DNA of 64,000 nucleotides. Origin: Nematopogon swammerdamellus. Its lineage: Eukaryota > Arthropoda > Insecta > Lepidoptera > Adelidae. The number at the start of each line of letters is the position of its first letter. Positions within the stretch are counted from its first letter, which is position 1. Positions 46,501-57,949 of this stretch are shown here, piece after piece. The translations under genes were made by a program, and so were the position numbers. The notes under the pieces are model-generated. The model was not told the origin of the DNA and searched no databases. It was given only the letters and a program-made list of their open reading frames with translations. The stretch is from the NCBI GenBank assembly GCA_946902875.1, contig OX336354.1, positions 9,149,247 to 9,213,246 of the forward strand. Direction: 5' to 3'.

Positions 46501-47067
46501 CTGTCAACCATAACGAATTATATAAAAAAATTACATTCTGAAAGACTATAACTTGAAAATTTACAAATACAGTTTTACAAGGTCCTCCTAGGACTTCCAA
46601 GGTTTGCATTAAAAACCAAAGTGCACTGAAAGTCTCTATGGCAGGCTTGGAGCCAATAAATATAATCTGAATTGGTAGACCTCTAGTACGTCGGCGGAAA
46701 GCTGTGGTTCCGTACCGCTGAAGGCCGGGAGGACAGGAGGAAAATTGGAGAGGCGTATGCCCACTAGTGGACGCATACACCCGACCAACTGAATTGGTAG
46801 AAAGAGAGATAATTACAAGGATTGGTAACATACGACAAATATGAAATCGAAGGCACAATATCTCAAACTGCATTGGGCCATGTTTCGGTGAACCCAAAAT
46901 TGTACACCTTCCCAAAAATTACTCTATATTTCCACATAATAAAAAACCTCTGGTTCCAGTTGCTGAGGAAATACCGCTTGGAGTACCACCACGAGCCCCT
47001 CGACTATGCAGTCACTTTTATGTACGCGCCAGACGGTCCCCTCAGACTTCGTATGATCGAGCGGTAG
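40515..47067 (+). CDS. Mitochondrial-clan cytochrome P450 (CYP301/CYP49-like), seven C-terminal exons
   Basis: Heme monooxygenase, probably in the mitochondrial matrix. Exons 40515-40708, 43724-43925, 44433-44595, 44943-45112, 45538-45616, 46078-46275 and 46960-47067 all have AG/GT borders and their phases agree throughout. They encode about 370 residues. Motifs in order: helix C HGEQWRRFRSK, helix I VGIDT continuing ISMAVCS, ExxR as EVFR across exons 4-5, FKPERW, the heme loop LPYGHGARICLG with Cys ligand, and the end LRLRMIER before TAG at 47065. The C-x-GRRFADLE context is typical of the mitochondrial clan; CYP301 is my best guess from memory. The first ~130-170 residues are missing, and no such exon was recognised between 38643 and 40514 or left of the retroelement, so the 5' exons probably lie beyond the window. 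A possible AATAAA lies near 47281. Confidence 0.9.
41190..41345 (+). mobile_element. Family A SINE, 3' fragment
   Basis: Starts 'ggttgtgttctcctctagtc' and ends 'cacccataccggatt' plus A-run, matching the 3' half of 3072-3455. Confidence 0.8.
42158..42555 (+). mobile_element. tRNA-derived SINE, family A, with intact A and B boxes
   Basis: A box TGGCAGAGTGG (42165-42175) and B box GGTTCGATTCC (42209-42219) are correctly spaced for an internal pol III promoter. A ~300-bp body shared with 3072-3455 and an A-rich tail follow. This is the best copy of the family in the window. Confidence 0.88.
42567..42665 (+). mobile_element. Family B SINE fragment
   Basis: Contains 'catggttcggatttcacg' (B-box-like) and the 'aaaactataggtcg' block of family B. 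Truncated at both ends. Confidence 0.55.
43021..43668 (-). mobile_element. Two family B tRNA-derived SINEs, minus strand, one truncated
   Basis: The right copy (about 43281-43668), read on the minus strand, starts 'ctcggtagctcagtggtgcgg' (A box), has a B-box-like GGTTCGGATTCC, the 'aaaactgtaggtcccttccc' block and an A-rich end. The left copy (about 43021-43280) is the 3' part of a second element, in tandem. Both lie in the P450 intron. Confidence 0.82.
46425..46535 (+). mobile_element. Family A SINE, short 3' fragment
   Basis: 'cggaggtgatattggctggt', 'cggagtatgcgctctggccc' and an A-rich end match the last ~100 bp of family A. It lies in the last P450 intron. Confidence 0.75.
46684..46790 (+). 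mobile_element. LINE 3' end fragment, same family as 2030-2440
   Basis: Carries 'gtggttccgtaccgctgaag' and 'attggagaggcgtatg'. Only ~107 bp. In the last P450 intron. Confidence 0.75.
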
Positions 47068-49215
47068 AAATACGCAAATGTACATAGCCTGTATATAATT
47101 CTTAGTAGCCCTAGCAACCTGCTAGCGCCGGCAAGACTAATGAACAATATGTTATTGTTTATTTCATATTGGAAGACCAGAACAGAGCCTTGAGATGTAG
47201 CCATTAGTAATGCCCCACTAAAATCCACCGATAATTTGGACGTTTCAATGACAAAGAGAAAATCGATAAGCGATTTGAAAAATAAAAAATTGCCAACAAA
47301 ATCACGCAATACAGGGTATATTGGGCGTATTGGAACAGCCGAGTGATCTTTTACATCTGAAGCGAAATTAAGGGCCATTTGAAACATAGCCCTTCATATG
47401 TGAAACATTCTGATGTGTGACGGTCGATAGGAAACTCCAGAAAAAAGTGGAAAAAACGTAAAATTCGTTTTGTTAAGTCCATTTTATAAGCATTCCTTGT
47501 AAAGAGATAACCATACAACATTGTAAAAATTATATTAATATTCTATGTATGTAATTCTAATGTATAAAAGTTGAGTGAAATCACCAGCGTGCAAGTGTAC
47601 ATAATTATATTTTGTAAATACTTCTTCTACACATAGGTAGATATTACATTTTAATGGATCAATGTGTATGCTGTTTCATTGTAGAACATGTGTCAAAATG
47701 TAAGGGCTTGATCAGACCCCATAGGCTGATCTGTCCGAACACACGAGATTGGACAAACGAAGACATACATTTAGTGTCTTAACATCTATACATATTACAG
47801 ATAAACATTTTGGTACATTCGGTCATACTTGACACACATAGTAGATCCTAAAACCATTGCTATTTATGTGAGAGTACATTGGTATGTTAAAAATGGCATG
47901 CAGTGTATATTATACACTGCATGCCATTTTTCTCCGTTTAATCTAACAATCTGCCCATATAAATTGATAGATGAACATAATGGGCATTAAACCACGCTGG
48001 GGAATTGCCATACTCAAGTTCCTGATTCTGCTCCGATAATGCAACTAGCCATCAATTGATTTTTTTTTTAAATAAACTGGAATAGATGTTTATGTCTTCC
48101 ATGTAGGTAGATTGATAGAACCTAGGTTTATTGTAATAACAATTCAACAGATTATTGCAAATTCATTACAATTTTGACAATTTTACTTATCAATACCACG
48201 TTTATTATAAAACTGAGATAAAACTCTGTACTGATTTAAACACTGATGTTATTGGAAGTTTGATCTTTGCTTTGCGCTTATTGGCCAGTCTGAACCAATC
48301 AGCGAACATGCATGTCTCGCGACCATTACTCATTGGCAATGAACCTGGTTGAGGTTACGGTTTTATATAAAGCCTGAGCGCTGACATTTATAATCAGTGT
48401 TTTGTATGAAATTGCCTCAATTTGCAATAGCCCCGAGACCAGGGTTTTCATAGCAAATCTAATATTGGCCAGTAAGGCTGTCAAAATTTAAATTAATTTG
48501 CAGTAATTCGGATTTTTTAGAATACACCTAGGGAATATAATATACCGGATCTTACAAGAACCATGCGACATATCCACCATTTAAATACAGCAGAACCTCA
48601 ATTATCTGAGCTATTGTGGACCAGGCCTACCTCAGATAATACGGACTTTATGCAGTCAGATAAAGTCACATTTTTCAATAAATGTAATTTTATACATATC
48701 TATGCTATTCACATTCTAAAAGTAGGTGAAGAACACAGCACTCCACGGCTTCACCGAACATATCCGGGCCCAGTAGTGCAAGTAGGGGGAGATTTGTTCT
48801 CTTACAGCGTGCTAAACGTTTCGGCTCGCGTCAAGCCCTCGTCAGCAAGTCTGCGATGACGACAATGGCAGATTTTATAATTTTTTTTTTATAATTCTGG
48901 TTTCTCCAAAAATGTAAAATTTTGCATCTCATTTAAGCTTGGTTAAACGCAACCTCTGTTAATGTGAGAGTGGATAATCCGTTTCTACTGTATATGCATT
49001 TTTCATGATGCCCTCGACATAATCCATACTGAAGAAATTCTACATTAACTTCTTTTTCAACCTTACTGAATAATTTCTGTCAAGGATAACACATGTTAAT
49101 TCACAAAGGTAAAATATGTCCCATTTTAGCATAATTTTCAATTGGGTTCATTTCCAATCGTAACACATTTGCTCGGTTTACACAACCGAAACCCCATGTC
49201 ATGGGGTGCCTACTA
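47068..49215. other. P450 3' region and intergenic DNA
   Basis: AT-rich with possible polyadenylation signals near 47281, a near-perfect palindrome (47889-47931) and no ORF that resembles a known protein. The ORFs at 48155-48352 and 48563-48859 are not supported by similarity or splice signals. Confidence 0.55.
47889..47931. repeat. Near-perfect 43-bp palindrome
   Basis: AAAAATGGCATGCAGTGTATA, a single T, then its exact reverse complement: 21-bp arms. Lies about 0.8 kb past the P450 stop. Confidence 0.9.
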
Positions 49216-52200
49216 TCATTGTGGCATGTCATTAGTAATGTATATTTCTGATATTGACGGCACCGTAGGATTCGCGTACAACGATTCAGTGTAGACAGAC
49301 GGGGCGAGGGAATTGTTTTTCTCTGCTCGGAATATTTCGATTCTGCACAAATGGTTTCTTAGTTCTAACTGTTCTATTTCTAGGGCAAGCTTCCTCTTAT
49401 TCATTTGTTCCAATGTGTTGGTTGTTTTCTTTATGGAGCGTTTCCTTTTCTTGCCTGAAAAAAAAAATACATATACATTATGATTTTACGTTACGTGCAT
49501 TACTTTGTTTCCAGGTTATGATTATGCGGAAAAAAATATTTTGACCTTTGAGCGTCAGCACTTTGCGTGCAATGATTGTGCAAGGGGGCACGATCGTTAC
49601 ACGTAACGCGCCACCTGTCTCTATAGGCGTGCCTGCCGACGCAAGCTAATGTTCAAAGGTGTCTGTTTTTCCGTGAAGTATAGCGCTAGAGTGTAGTAAA
49701 TAACATTCTATATTTAAAAATAATAAGCACTAAAATAATAGGATCTGCACACAGGAACACTTTCAGAATGAAAACATATATTTTTTCTAAGAAATGATGG
49801 TTTACATGTAACGGGCTTGGAAATAAACTAAAAATAATGATTTTTATCTAAAATTTCATCGGAATGTACAGAAACCATAAATTAAGAATGTCATATGAAA
49901 ACATCATCCTCAACCAGGGGTCTAAACACCGGTAAAATGCTGGTATCAATACCAACCTCCAATGCGAATAACGTTACCATATAATGTTACCTCTTTTTGT
50001 TACTTCTGAATATCGATACCTCGGGTATCGTTACTTGGTATCGGAATTAATTACGTTACCTCCCTGTCTCTTTCCAAGCTTTCCACTGTCTCATTCACGC
50101 TCACGCATCCACCCGCACCTTCTAACAAATAACGACAGACGTGGTACGTGCGTGCGTGTGAGTGCGTGTGAGTGTGTGCCAATGTACCGGTAAAATAATG
50201 TTATTTCGTTCCGATACCCTATAACGTTATTTTCATTTCGTTACTTGATTTACCGATTCCAAGGTAACGATATGAAAATACCGGTAAGTATCAATACTTT
50301 TAGTGGGAATTTTATAACGTTATCAACCCCTGTCCTCAACCCAATCATCCAACATCAACCCTACCATCTGGGAGAGAGGGAACAAAAAAATAGTAGAGCA
50401 AGGCAAGGAAGGGACCTACAGTTTTTAAATGGAATTCAAACTATGGAGCAACCTTTATCCATTAAAAAGAAAGTGGTGCATGCCTATGGGGATCGAAACT
50501 ACAACCTGTCGTTTACTAAGCAAGGCTTTTATCGCTTCACCATGAGCCACGAACATTTTTCACGACTCATAAGATTTTAGTACTGTGTGGGGCAGGTACC
50601 TACTTAATAAGAATAGCCCCACTGCATCTCTCCCCGTGCATGTCGTAAAAGGCGACTATGGGATAAGGACAAGATGTCGTGCATAAGGGCGACAGGCTAG
50701 CCACCTCTCACCTTGGCACGGTGTTTCCACCGAGTCATGCAGCATGTGGGCCTTCATGCTTTACTTGCTGCCTGATCTGAGTTATCTTGTACGAATACTT
50801 TGCTAAACGTGATGGTCGGTGTTGTGCTGTAATTTACCAGGATACTTGTAGCACAACACCGATTACTCTGCTTACCCCGATTGTCGGGATACGGCGTGTG
50901 GTGTGTGTTACGTGCCATAAGATTTTCTATTAACATATGTATAAGAACTCACGTCGTATAAAACCTGTAGAGCTATCAAGATATGCGTCCTGCGTGTCGT
51001 CGTGTGCCTCCGCGCCGTCCGTCCCTTCCGCCCCTTCACACTTCACCCCCGCCGCCGCCTCGCCGCCTCGCCCCTCCGTCTTCACCGCCGCCAGGCAGCG
51101 CTGGATTATGTCCTCGTCGTCGAGCATGACGCCGTCGGAAGATTTGGGCGTGTCGCCTCCCTGTTGAGGGTACACAACAATCTTACACCACCTACGTCCA
51201 GTAGGTCAATTCACTACTATCCAAAATGTACATCCTATAATAATATTATACACGGTGTTGCAACCCCAACCGTTAAACCCGAAAGGGCGTGATTCTGTAC
51301 GTAAAATAGAACAACTTTTGTTATACGACTTTATAATTTGAAGAAAAAAAATTTTTTTTCTCCATACATTTTGAGAATAGGTATTTAAAATTTGTATGGA
51401 AAAAATATTGTTTTTTTGTTTCAAAAATATTTTTTTCGCCACAGAAGTTGTTTAGTTTCACATTTAGAATAACCCCCTTATGTCAGTTAAAAATATTACG
51501 GGGGCAACTGAAACACTGTGTATATACTATAATATTATATTATTATATTATAGGACTTGTAATTTATTTATTAAAAATATAAATTAAAAATGAAAAAAAA
51601 AACAACAGATTAAAATCAAAGTAAAACTAAATTAAAATAAATAACTCCTCCATCGGGAAGGTTACAGCGGTAATTTTGAATCAATTTATTACATTTCGAT
51701 TCAGTAACGACATGTAGGCAGTGACGTGCAGTGGGCATAATGCGTGGGTAAATAAATAATAAATAAATAATATACTTTATGCCACTTCATGTGTGGCAGG
51801 GGCGGACACATTCACTTAGGCAATTTCCTCCAGTCAACCCGGTGGACCTAAATGTTTACATGGAATCCGAACCATGGAGCATGGATGGGCAGGCGGAGTC
51901 TAAGGCCACGCCATTTTAATGTAACAATCTGCAGTAGTCTTAAGCCTATTTTTGGAACTTAATGACTCGCTAACCCAATCCATTCATAATGTTGTTCTCA
52001 ATGTAAAATTCGGTCCAGAATGGCGACATGAATTATATTAATGTTACTCGAAATATAGGTTCGATTCCCGTTTCTACTGAATTGGCCTCCTGAAAGCTGT
52101 GAATTAAAATTTGCGTTATTTTAATATTTAATAAACGTCAAACTGATGCAATAAAATATACATAGATACAGGTAATTACAAAGTAATTATGATGTAACAC

Positions 52201-54485
52201 CGTTTTGGGATAGGGTCTAAGACAGACAGAAATATTATGGCTCCTGTAAAGGTCTTCAAAAGATGTGCAAATAAATTGGCCAGGCTATGGACATGTGGAG
52301 GAGGGGGGGAGGGGTGGATGAGGCCATAGAAGTATAACTTCTAACGGGCGTACATAAGTGAACGCAAACCCATTTTTTTCTTAAAAGTATAAAATTCTCA
52401 AGCAGTGCACCTCCAACTTCCTTGGAAAACCGTCCAGGTTGACCCGGCGCCGTGCCTTGAACCTTTGCATCCAGCCTTGGCTCGCCTTGAACGCCGGATC
52501 GCCGTTCAGCTTCCTGTTAAAGACGAGTGCCTTCTCGCACAGCTGCGGTCCCGTCACTGGATTGCCCGCAATACGCATAAACTGGAAACATAAATAAAAT
52601 TAATTATATACTGCAATAAGTTCACACCTTTCTGTGTACGTACAAGAGAGGTGTTTAAATTAAGCAAGGAGAAAGTGAAAACTCTTTGGAGATATCTACA
52701 AAAGCTCATGCAATGGTTACATATACGGGTCTTAAGACTCCACTGTCACTGCATCACTAGATCTATTGTGACCCCTTCCCCCTATAAAAGGTGGCCCTCA
52801 AGTCCTGCCTGTAAATATAAATAAATAAAATTATGTGGATACAAAATACTAACTACCGCTCCTACAATAGACTGTGTATACATACAAGGCGGACTATTTT
52901 ATGTGGTACTTTTTAATTCAGGTGATTCTCTGTGTGAAACTGAATTACTTTTTTACTTGAAAGTTTATTTTTGTAATTATGTCGAAATTTTAAATTTTTT
53001 GGGAGAATTTCCAAAATAAAAAAAACTTGCAGAAAAAAAGTTCCTCAGCTTCAGGTGTACAATTATACCCCATTTTTGGATACTCCCACCTATGTAAAAC
53101 AACCAACAGTCCCAACGTGAAGATGAAACCGACAGAACAAGAACAGAACAAGACCTTGTACCACATGTAGACAGCATCCTCCATCTCGTCATTGGCAGAA
53201 GTCTTCATCACCTTCCGTGTGGTGTCGGCGAACCCTCGTATCTCATGTTCCCTCTTGTAAATATCTGCCACAGTCGAGATACCTGAGAGTTTAAATATAA
53301 ACATTAAACATTTGTAGAAGTAGTGCGATGAGGATGATTCACTGAGGGCACCACAAGTGAGAGAAGATCCGCGCAGTTGATAACCTCTCTACAGTTACCA
53401 TTTCGTAATTTTAAAAGTCCTGACAAAAAGCCAGACATTTAAGAAAGTCTGGACATTGTAGTCACAAAATGAAATAATAAATCCCTTACGTTTCATTTGT
53501 AAGTATTTAATTCGAAAATTAAACATTCATTCAAAATTTTCAAGTCAAAATTCCAGACAAATTAAAAGTTCGAAAGGCCGAACATCCGGACAAATTGGGA
53601 CGGATGATAACCTTATAGTCACCTTTTGTTACTGTCACGGAAATAATCAAGTTAAAAAGGTACAAATATTCCATATTGTGTGTTCTATCGCTTATTTTAT
53701 GGGAATACTCGGAGGAGCTGTTTGACGCGATCACCCTTTCCACCTCCGCGCAATGCTTAATGGGCAGGGATCGCATCTATACACGCCGGACTTACCGCGG
53801 ATGCATACCGATCGGTTCTGCAGATCTCTCCTCCACAGAACTGGTAAACTCTGGAACGCTCTCCCTACCCACATATTTCCCCCCAATTACAGTCTTGGGT
53901 GCTTCAAGAGAAGCCTGAATAGGTACCTGTCAGGCCGGCATAGCATTCTCAATCGCCGCGTGTGACCGAATGCCATCGGCGTCGTTAGACACATTATGGG
54001 TGCCTCGCAGCTATATTTTTCGCTTTCAATAAAAAATAAAGAAGGTGTGGAACTAAGCTTGCGATGGCTTCACCGAACATATCCGGGACCATCGGCAGTA
54101 GAGGAGGGTGTTAATCGAGGTCGGGACTAGCGAGTGGCCACTCTAAATTTAGTGCTGTACAAAAACTATAGGTAGCCGACTAAATGTTATATAACATTTA
54201 CATTCTCTGTACAGACCCTTAAAGAAAAATAGTGATGATGTGAAATGATTGTGCCAGATTCATTTACTGACACTAACAGACAGACATTGCCTTAAGTATA
54301 TAGAATAGTGACACAGGGGAGGTATAAAAGTAAAACTATATGAATTTACCAATATCATATTTTTCCGCTAGCTCGGTGCGTGATTCACCATTATTGACTG
54401 CATCGATGATTTGAAGTTTCTCCTTGAGGGTGAGGACGACTCGTTTGCGTTTGCAAAGAGATCCGCTGCCTTCGCACGCAGACAT
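49216..54485 (-). CDS. CENP-B/pogo-type DNA-binding protein without nuclease domain (five exons, 293 aa)
   Basis: Exons on the minus strand: 54485-54350, 53282-53155, 52581-52411, 51160-50953 and 49454-49216. All borders are GT/AG (the exon 2 donor GTCTTG is weak) and phases agree, giving 882 nt including TGA. Exon 1 starts MSACEGSGSLCKRKR and has a psq/CENP-B N-terminal helix-turn-helix (LTLKEKLQIIDAVNNGES, ELAEKYDIG). Exons 2-3 hold the second, Tc5/CENP-B-type domain (EDAVYMWYK, GPQLCEKALVFNRKL, ASQGWMQRFKARR). Exon 4 is acidic and Gly/Ala-rich. Exon 5 has a basic patch RKKRKRS followed by a coiled coil (KRKLALEIEQLELRNHL). No DDE nuclease follows, so it looks like a domesticated transposase-derived nuclear protein. 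Its targets are unknown, and the exon model is a prediction from sequence alone. Confidence 0.75.
49907..50340. mobile_element. hAT-type MITE with 8-bp target-site duplication
   Basis: The element spans 49915-50332 (418 bp). It starts CAGGGGT and ends with the inverse ACCCCTG. The 8-bp flanks TCCTCAAC (49907-49914 and 50333-50340) are identical, as expected for hAT transposition. The interior has many GTTACC/GGTAACG motifs in both directions and no transposase ORF, so it is non-autonomous. Confidence 0.9.
50600..50925 (+). repeat. Interspersed repeat, 'ccccgattgtcggg' family, fullest copy
   Basis: Begins 'agccccactgcatctctccc', passes 'gggataaggacaagatg', 'ccacctctcaccttggcacg' and 'gtcggtgttgtgctgtaatt', and ends in the shared tail and TG microsatellite. 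Same family as 2700-2990. Confidence 0.7.
51170..52400. other. Intron of the CENP-B-type gene, repeats only
   Basis: AT-rich with T/A runs near 51330-51430 and a short family B SINE scrap near 51825-51880. No other gene recognised. Confidence 0.55.
53700..54045 (+). mobile_element. LINE 3' fragment (RT C-terminus and tail)
   Basis: The frame at 53753-53965 reads RTGKLWNALPTHIFP followed by a FKRSLNRYLSGR-like stretch, the usual C-terminal signature of Jockey/R1-type LINE ORF2 proteins. The tail 'atcggcgtcgttagacaca' and an AATAAA-rich end follow. It lies in the first intron of the CENP-B-type gene, on the opposite strand. Truncated with a frame break. Confidence 0.75.
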
Positions 54486-54721
54486 AACTAGCCAAGACAG
54501 TGATATCTTAGCTCACCATATATCCATTTGAGAGCCTGAAATACCAAAACCCATAATGTCAGCCATATGTACATACATACATGCAACAAGTTACGTCTGT
54601 CTCTACGCTGCTACAGGTCTGACAGCATTTTGAGTTGTTTAAAATAATCTCGGCAGGATGTATGCGTCTGTATCCTTGCTAGCACTAGTATTGCTTTCTT
54701 CTGCATACCTAAGCATCCTAT

Positions 54722-55100
54722 ATATTTTTTTTATGCACACTGAAACGGATGGCTACGTCGCCTACAACATCCGTGATGTCAGCCCATAACACCGGGTGAA
54801 CTAGTTGCCGTGTCAGTGCTTCCCTTCATTTCATGTTGGCTACACTGAACTGGACGGAAAACACAAACTACTTATTTACATAGCCATTTCGACCGAGGTT
54901 TCATTCAGTACCAACCCGGGATGGATAAACCCTACCACCTAGTAAAGTAAGAAGGGAAGGGACCTACAGTTTAACGTGGAATCCGAACCACGGTCAGCCT
55001 CCAACGGTCGAGCGGTCACCCATCCAAGTACTGACCGCGCTCAGGGTTGCTTAACAACAGTCGACCGACCGCACCACTGAGGCTACCGAGGCTGACTATA
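54722..55100 (-). mobile_element. Family B tRNA-derived SINE, minus strand
   Basis: On the minus strand it begins with the 'ggtagcctcagtggtgcgg' A-box region (one inserted base), has GGTTCGGATTCC, 'ctgtaggtcccttcccttc' and an A-rich end. Matches 43281-43668. Confidence 0.82.
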
Positions 55101-55109
55101 TTATGCATC

Positions 55110-56660
55110 AATAGAGTTACCCCAGAGCGCTACATCATATGATGTTATTTCATGAAAATAAGAGTATTTTTGCCATCATATACAATAGAATAGAATAGTG
55201 GTTTATTCTATTGCTGCACAGCATAACATTATTATACACATTAGCACATAGCAACATACAACAGGACAATGGAAGAGCGCAGACGCAACATAATATGGCC
55301 ACATTTGAGTTTCAAGTAAGGGCCGCTGAAATTAAACCTAGCTTGCACTAATAATAAAATTAAATCTAATAAGACTTATACAATTTGAATTTATTCTTAA
55401 ATAACAGTTAAAACTTATTCATACACAAATATACTTTTCATGATATATTTTCCTTTTTTTCATGACTCCTAACATTGTACCTAATGTTTAATTGATCGAC
55501 ATATTTAACATTTCTGCTGCTAAAATTCATAAAATTGGGTTTGGATGAATATAGGAGGGGTCCACTTGCTTAGGTATTTCTGACTTGAACTATTATACTA
55601 GCCCACCAACTAGTTGCTAGTCCGGTGTTCGTTTTGGAAATGGCTGGAGGCCTCGTAAAAAAAAAAATTACATATGGACTAAAGTTTTCAATGCATGAGC
55701 CCAAAGTAAACATGAATTGCGTTGCGTAGCAGAGTAATTTGTGACAAGACAGAACAATGACTGGATCTGCATCATGCATGGGTAAGTTGGGTAACCTATT
55801 TGTATTGTTATTTCATATAGGTGTTGTATATATGGCCACTTTGTGTAGTAGATAGTACGTGAAGTAAAACAATTGGGCGATTTTGAATAGTAATTGTACC
55901 TACCTATATTCACCTGCGACAGCCACAATGGATGGAAAAGAGACAAACGAATGAAAACGAACGGACCTGTGGCTGTGGACGAACCGAACGACGGATGCAC
56001 AGATAACTGGCGTACGGATGTGGATTGTGGAAGTTGCTACGAAAAACCAAACGAAATACTAAAATTATCAAACAAAAACAAGACAGCACGCACAAGCAAA
56101 TGTAAAATGAATGAAATAAACTGACAGTGACAATTCATAATGACATTTCGTTGCGCGAGTTTTCGATAATCCGTAGTTTGATTATCCATATTTTGTATAC
56201 TGGCCTTTTTTATCTTTTCAAAAGTCCAGTCCAGTGGCAGTGCAACCCAGTAAAGGTCAAATTGTATAAGTTGGGATAACACATACACTCACCAATATCC
56301 GTGAGCAAAACATGTATAGTTTGATTCAATTCATATAACCCAACACTTGTGATAAGAGGCATAAAACTAGAAAATTTGTTAAATTATATAAATTTTATAA
56401 CTTTGTTTAGTAAGTATTATTATGTACATATTATTATTAGAAAGTAATTATATTTGGTGAATTGGAACTTTATTAATAGTTCGCATGCATTAATGTAGGG
56501 TAGGATGTAAAATTTTGAGAAAGGCGTTGCAGCTATTTTAGAATGCGTTACTTTGTGAACCCTTAATATGCAAGTTCGATGCACATTTTAGGCTTATATA
56601 ATAATAACCCCTAGAAATGTTGGCGTCTTATGTCTTTGTGTGTTTCGTATTTAAGTACCT
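55110..56660. other. Intergenic DNA, no gene recognised
   Basis: AT-rich with GAATA microsatellite near 55190. Overlapping ORFs at 55668-56000 (-), 55894-56124 (+) and 56037-56288 (-) occupy the same bases on both strands, carry no domain I recognise and are not supported. Confidence 0.5.
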
Positions 56661-57152
56661 AACTATACAACACGATTCAAATAAGAATAGGATTCTACGA
56701 ACTGTCAAACTGACGGGACAAACGCCAAACTGCCTTCACTTCAGTAAGACTTCCGTATGGCGTGCAAAAAAAGAAATATACGATTCGAAAAAAATAAGAA
56801 AAAATTGAAAGAGAATAATTAATTACTTATAAATAAATATTTATTTGAACAAGAACAGAGATTCTCACAGAGATACATACAAAATTGTTATTCTACTCCA
56901 GCTCTTCAATACCACTCATTTCAGCATCGTTGTTTGATTGTTCCGACTGCTGCTGCTGTTACTGTCATCACCTAAGAGTAAATGAAAGTTATTAGAATAT
57001 ACATACATACATAGCGTCACGCCTGTTTCCCGGTGGGGTAGGCAGAGCCAACGGATCTCCACGTGCCACGATCCTGACACACCTCTGCCGCCACCTTATT
57101 AGAATATGTTCATATTATAAACTAATGCACTTATACTAATATTATAATGAGG

Positions 57153-57350
57153 TTAGCCTTGGTAGCTCAGTGGTGCGATCGGTCGACTGTTGTTAAGGAC
57201 ACCTGGGCGCGGTCAGTACTTAAATGGGTGACCGTGTTTCGGATTCCACGTAAAACTGTAGGTCCCTTCCCTTCTTACCTTTCTAGGTGTTAGGGTTTAT
57301 CCCGGCCGGGTTGGTACCACCGCCCGGAATAAAACGTCGGTCGGCTCGAG
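57153..57350 (+). mobile_element. Family B tRNA-derived SINE, plus strand
   Basis: A box GGTAGCTCAGTGG (57161-57173), B-box-like GTTTCGGATTCC (about 57235-57246) and 'aaaactgtaggtcccttccc' follow in order. It lies within the TIRs of the transposon remnant at 56666-57920. Confidence 0.85.
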
Positions 57351-57594
57351 TAGACTTCTTGATGCATGTAGATATTACCATCTGATTCTGATACAATTTC
57401 CGGGTTCTTCAATTTTTGCAGGATCGCAGAGGCGTGCTCTTTTTCGCCCACGAAGAACTTATCAACATTGCTGATAATTTCTCGAGATCTTCGATGTAAA
57501 ACAGAACCTCTTTTACTCATTGTCATCTACACAGGAAAAGGCCCCAGAGCACGAAAGTCAATAACCAACTTAACAAAAACAAATAACAAACAAA

Positions 57595-57795
57595 ATTAAC
57601 GAACCCCCTGCCCATCTATTTCCTCCCAAGTACAGCCTAGGGGTTTTCAAAAGGGGTGTGAAAAGGCTCCTGTCAGGCCGGCATGGCATTCGCAATCCCC
57701 GTGCATCACAGAATGTCCATGGATGGGCATCGTTAGACACCTACTTGTAGGTGAAACGATGCCACATGTCGCTCTATCAATAAACAAAAAAAAAA
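57595..57795 (+). mobile_element. LINE 3' tail, same family as 53700-54045
   Basis: 'gtcaggccggcatggcattc', 'cgtgcatcacagaatgtcca' and a 'tcaataaac' plus A-run end. A shorter relative sits at 60331-60425. Confidence 0.72.
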
Positions 57796-57949
57796 TTAAC
57801 AATTGAAACAAAGTAACGCAAACTTGTAAACCCGTGCGGGCGTGCAGACCGTACAAACAACAGTTTGGTCTCTCAGTTTGACAGTTCGTAGAATCCTATT
57901 CTTATTGGAATCGTGTTGTACTAATGTATGAAGAATGAGAACAGTCAGT

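Larger units (their letters stand above)
49455..50952 (-). other. Last intron of the CENP-B-type gene with a hAT MITE and a repeat copy
   Basis: About 1.5 kb. Contains the MITE at 49915-50332, a family B SINE-like scrap near 50400-50460 and the 'ccccgattgtcggg' family copy at 50600-50925, which ends close to the exon 4 donor. Confidence 0.6.
56666..57920 (-). mobile_element. Remnant DNA transposon with ~48-bp terminal inverted repeats
   Basis: TIRs at 56666-56713 and 57873-57920 match over ~47 bases with one mismatch (start TACAACACGATTC). Flanking bases fit a TA or CTA duplication. Inside, on the minus strand, 57290-57526 encodes the start of a protein (MSKRGSVLHRRSREIISNVD, then FFVGEKEHASAILQKL), plausibly a transposase N-terminus. 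A glutamine-rich frame ending EMSGIEELE stops near 56895. A SINE (57153-57350) and a LINE tail (57595-57795) have inserted or been captured, so it is dead. The superfamily is not clear. Confidence 0.6.

Noticed and set aside
55668..56288. Three overlapping ORFs on both strands
   Set aside because: They occupy the same bases in opposite directions, have no domain match I can name and no splice support.
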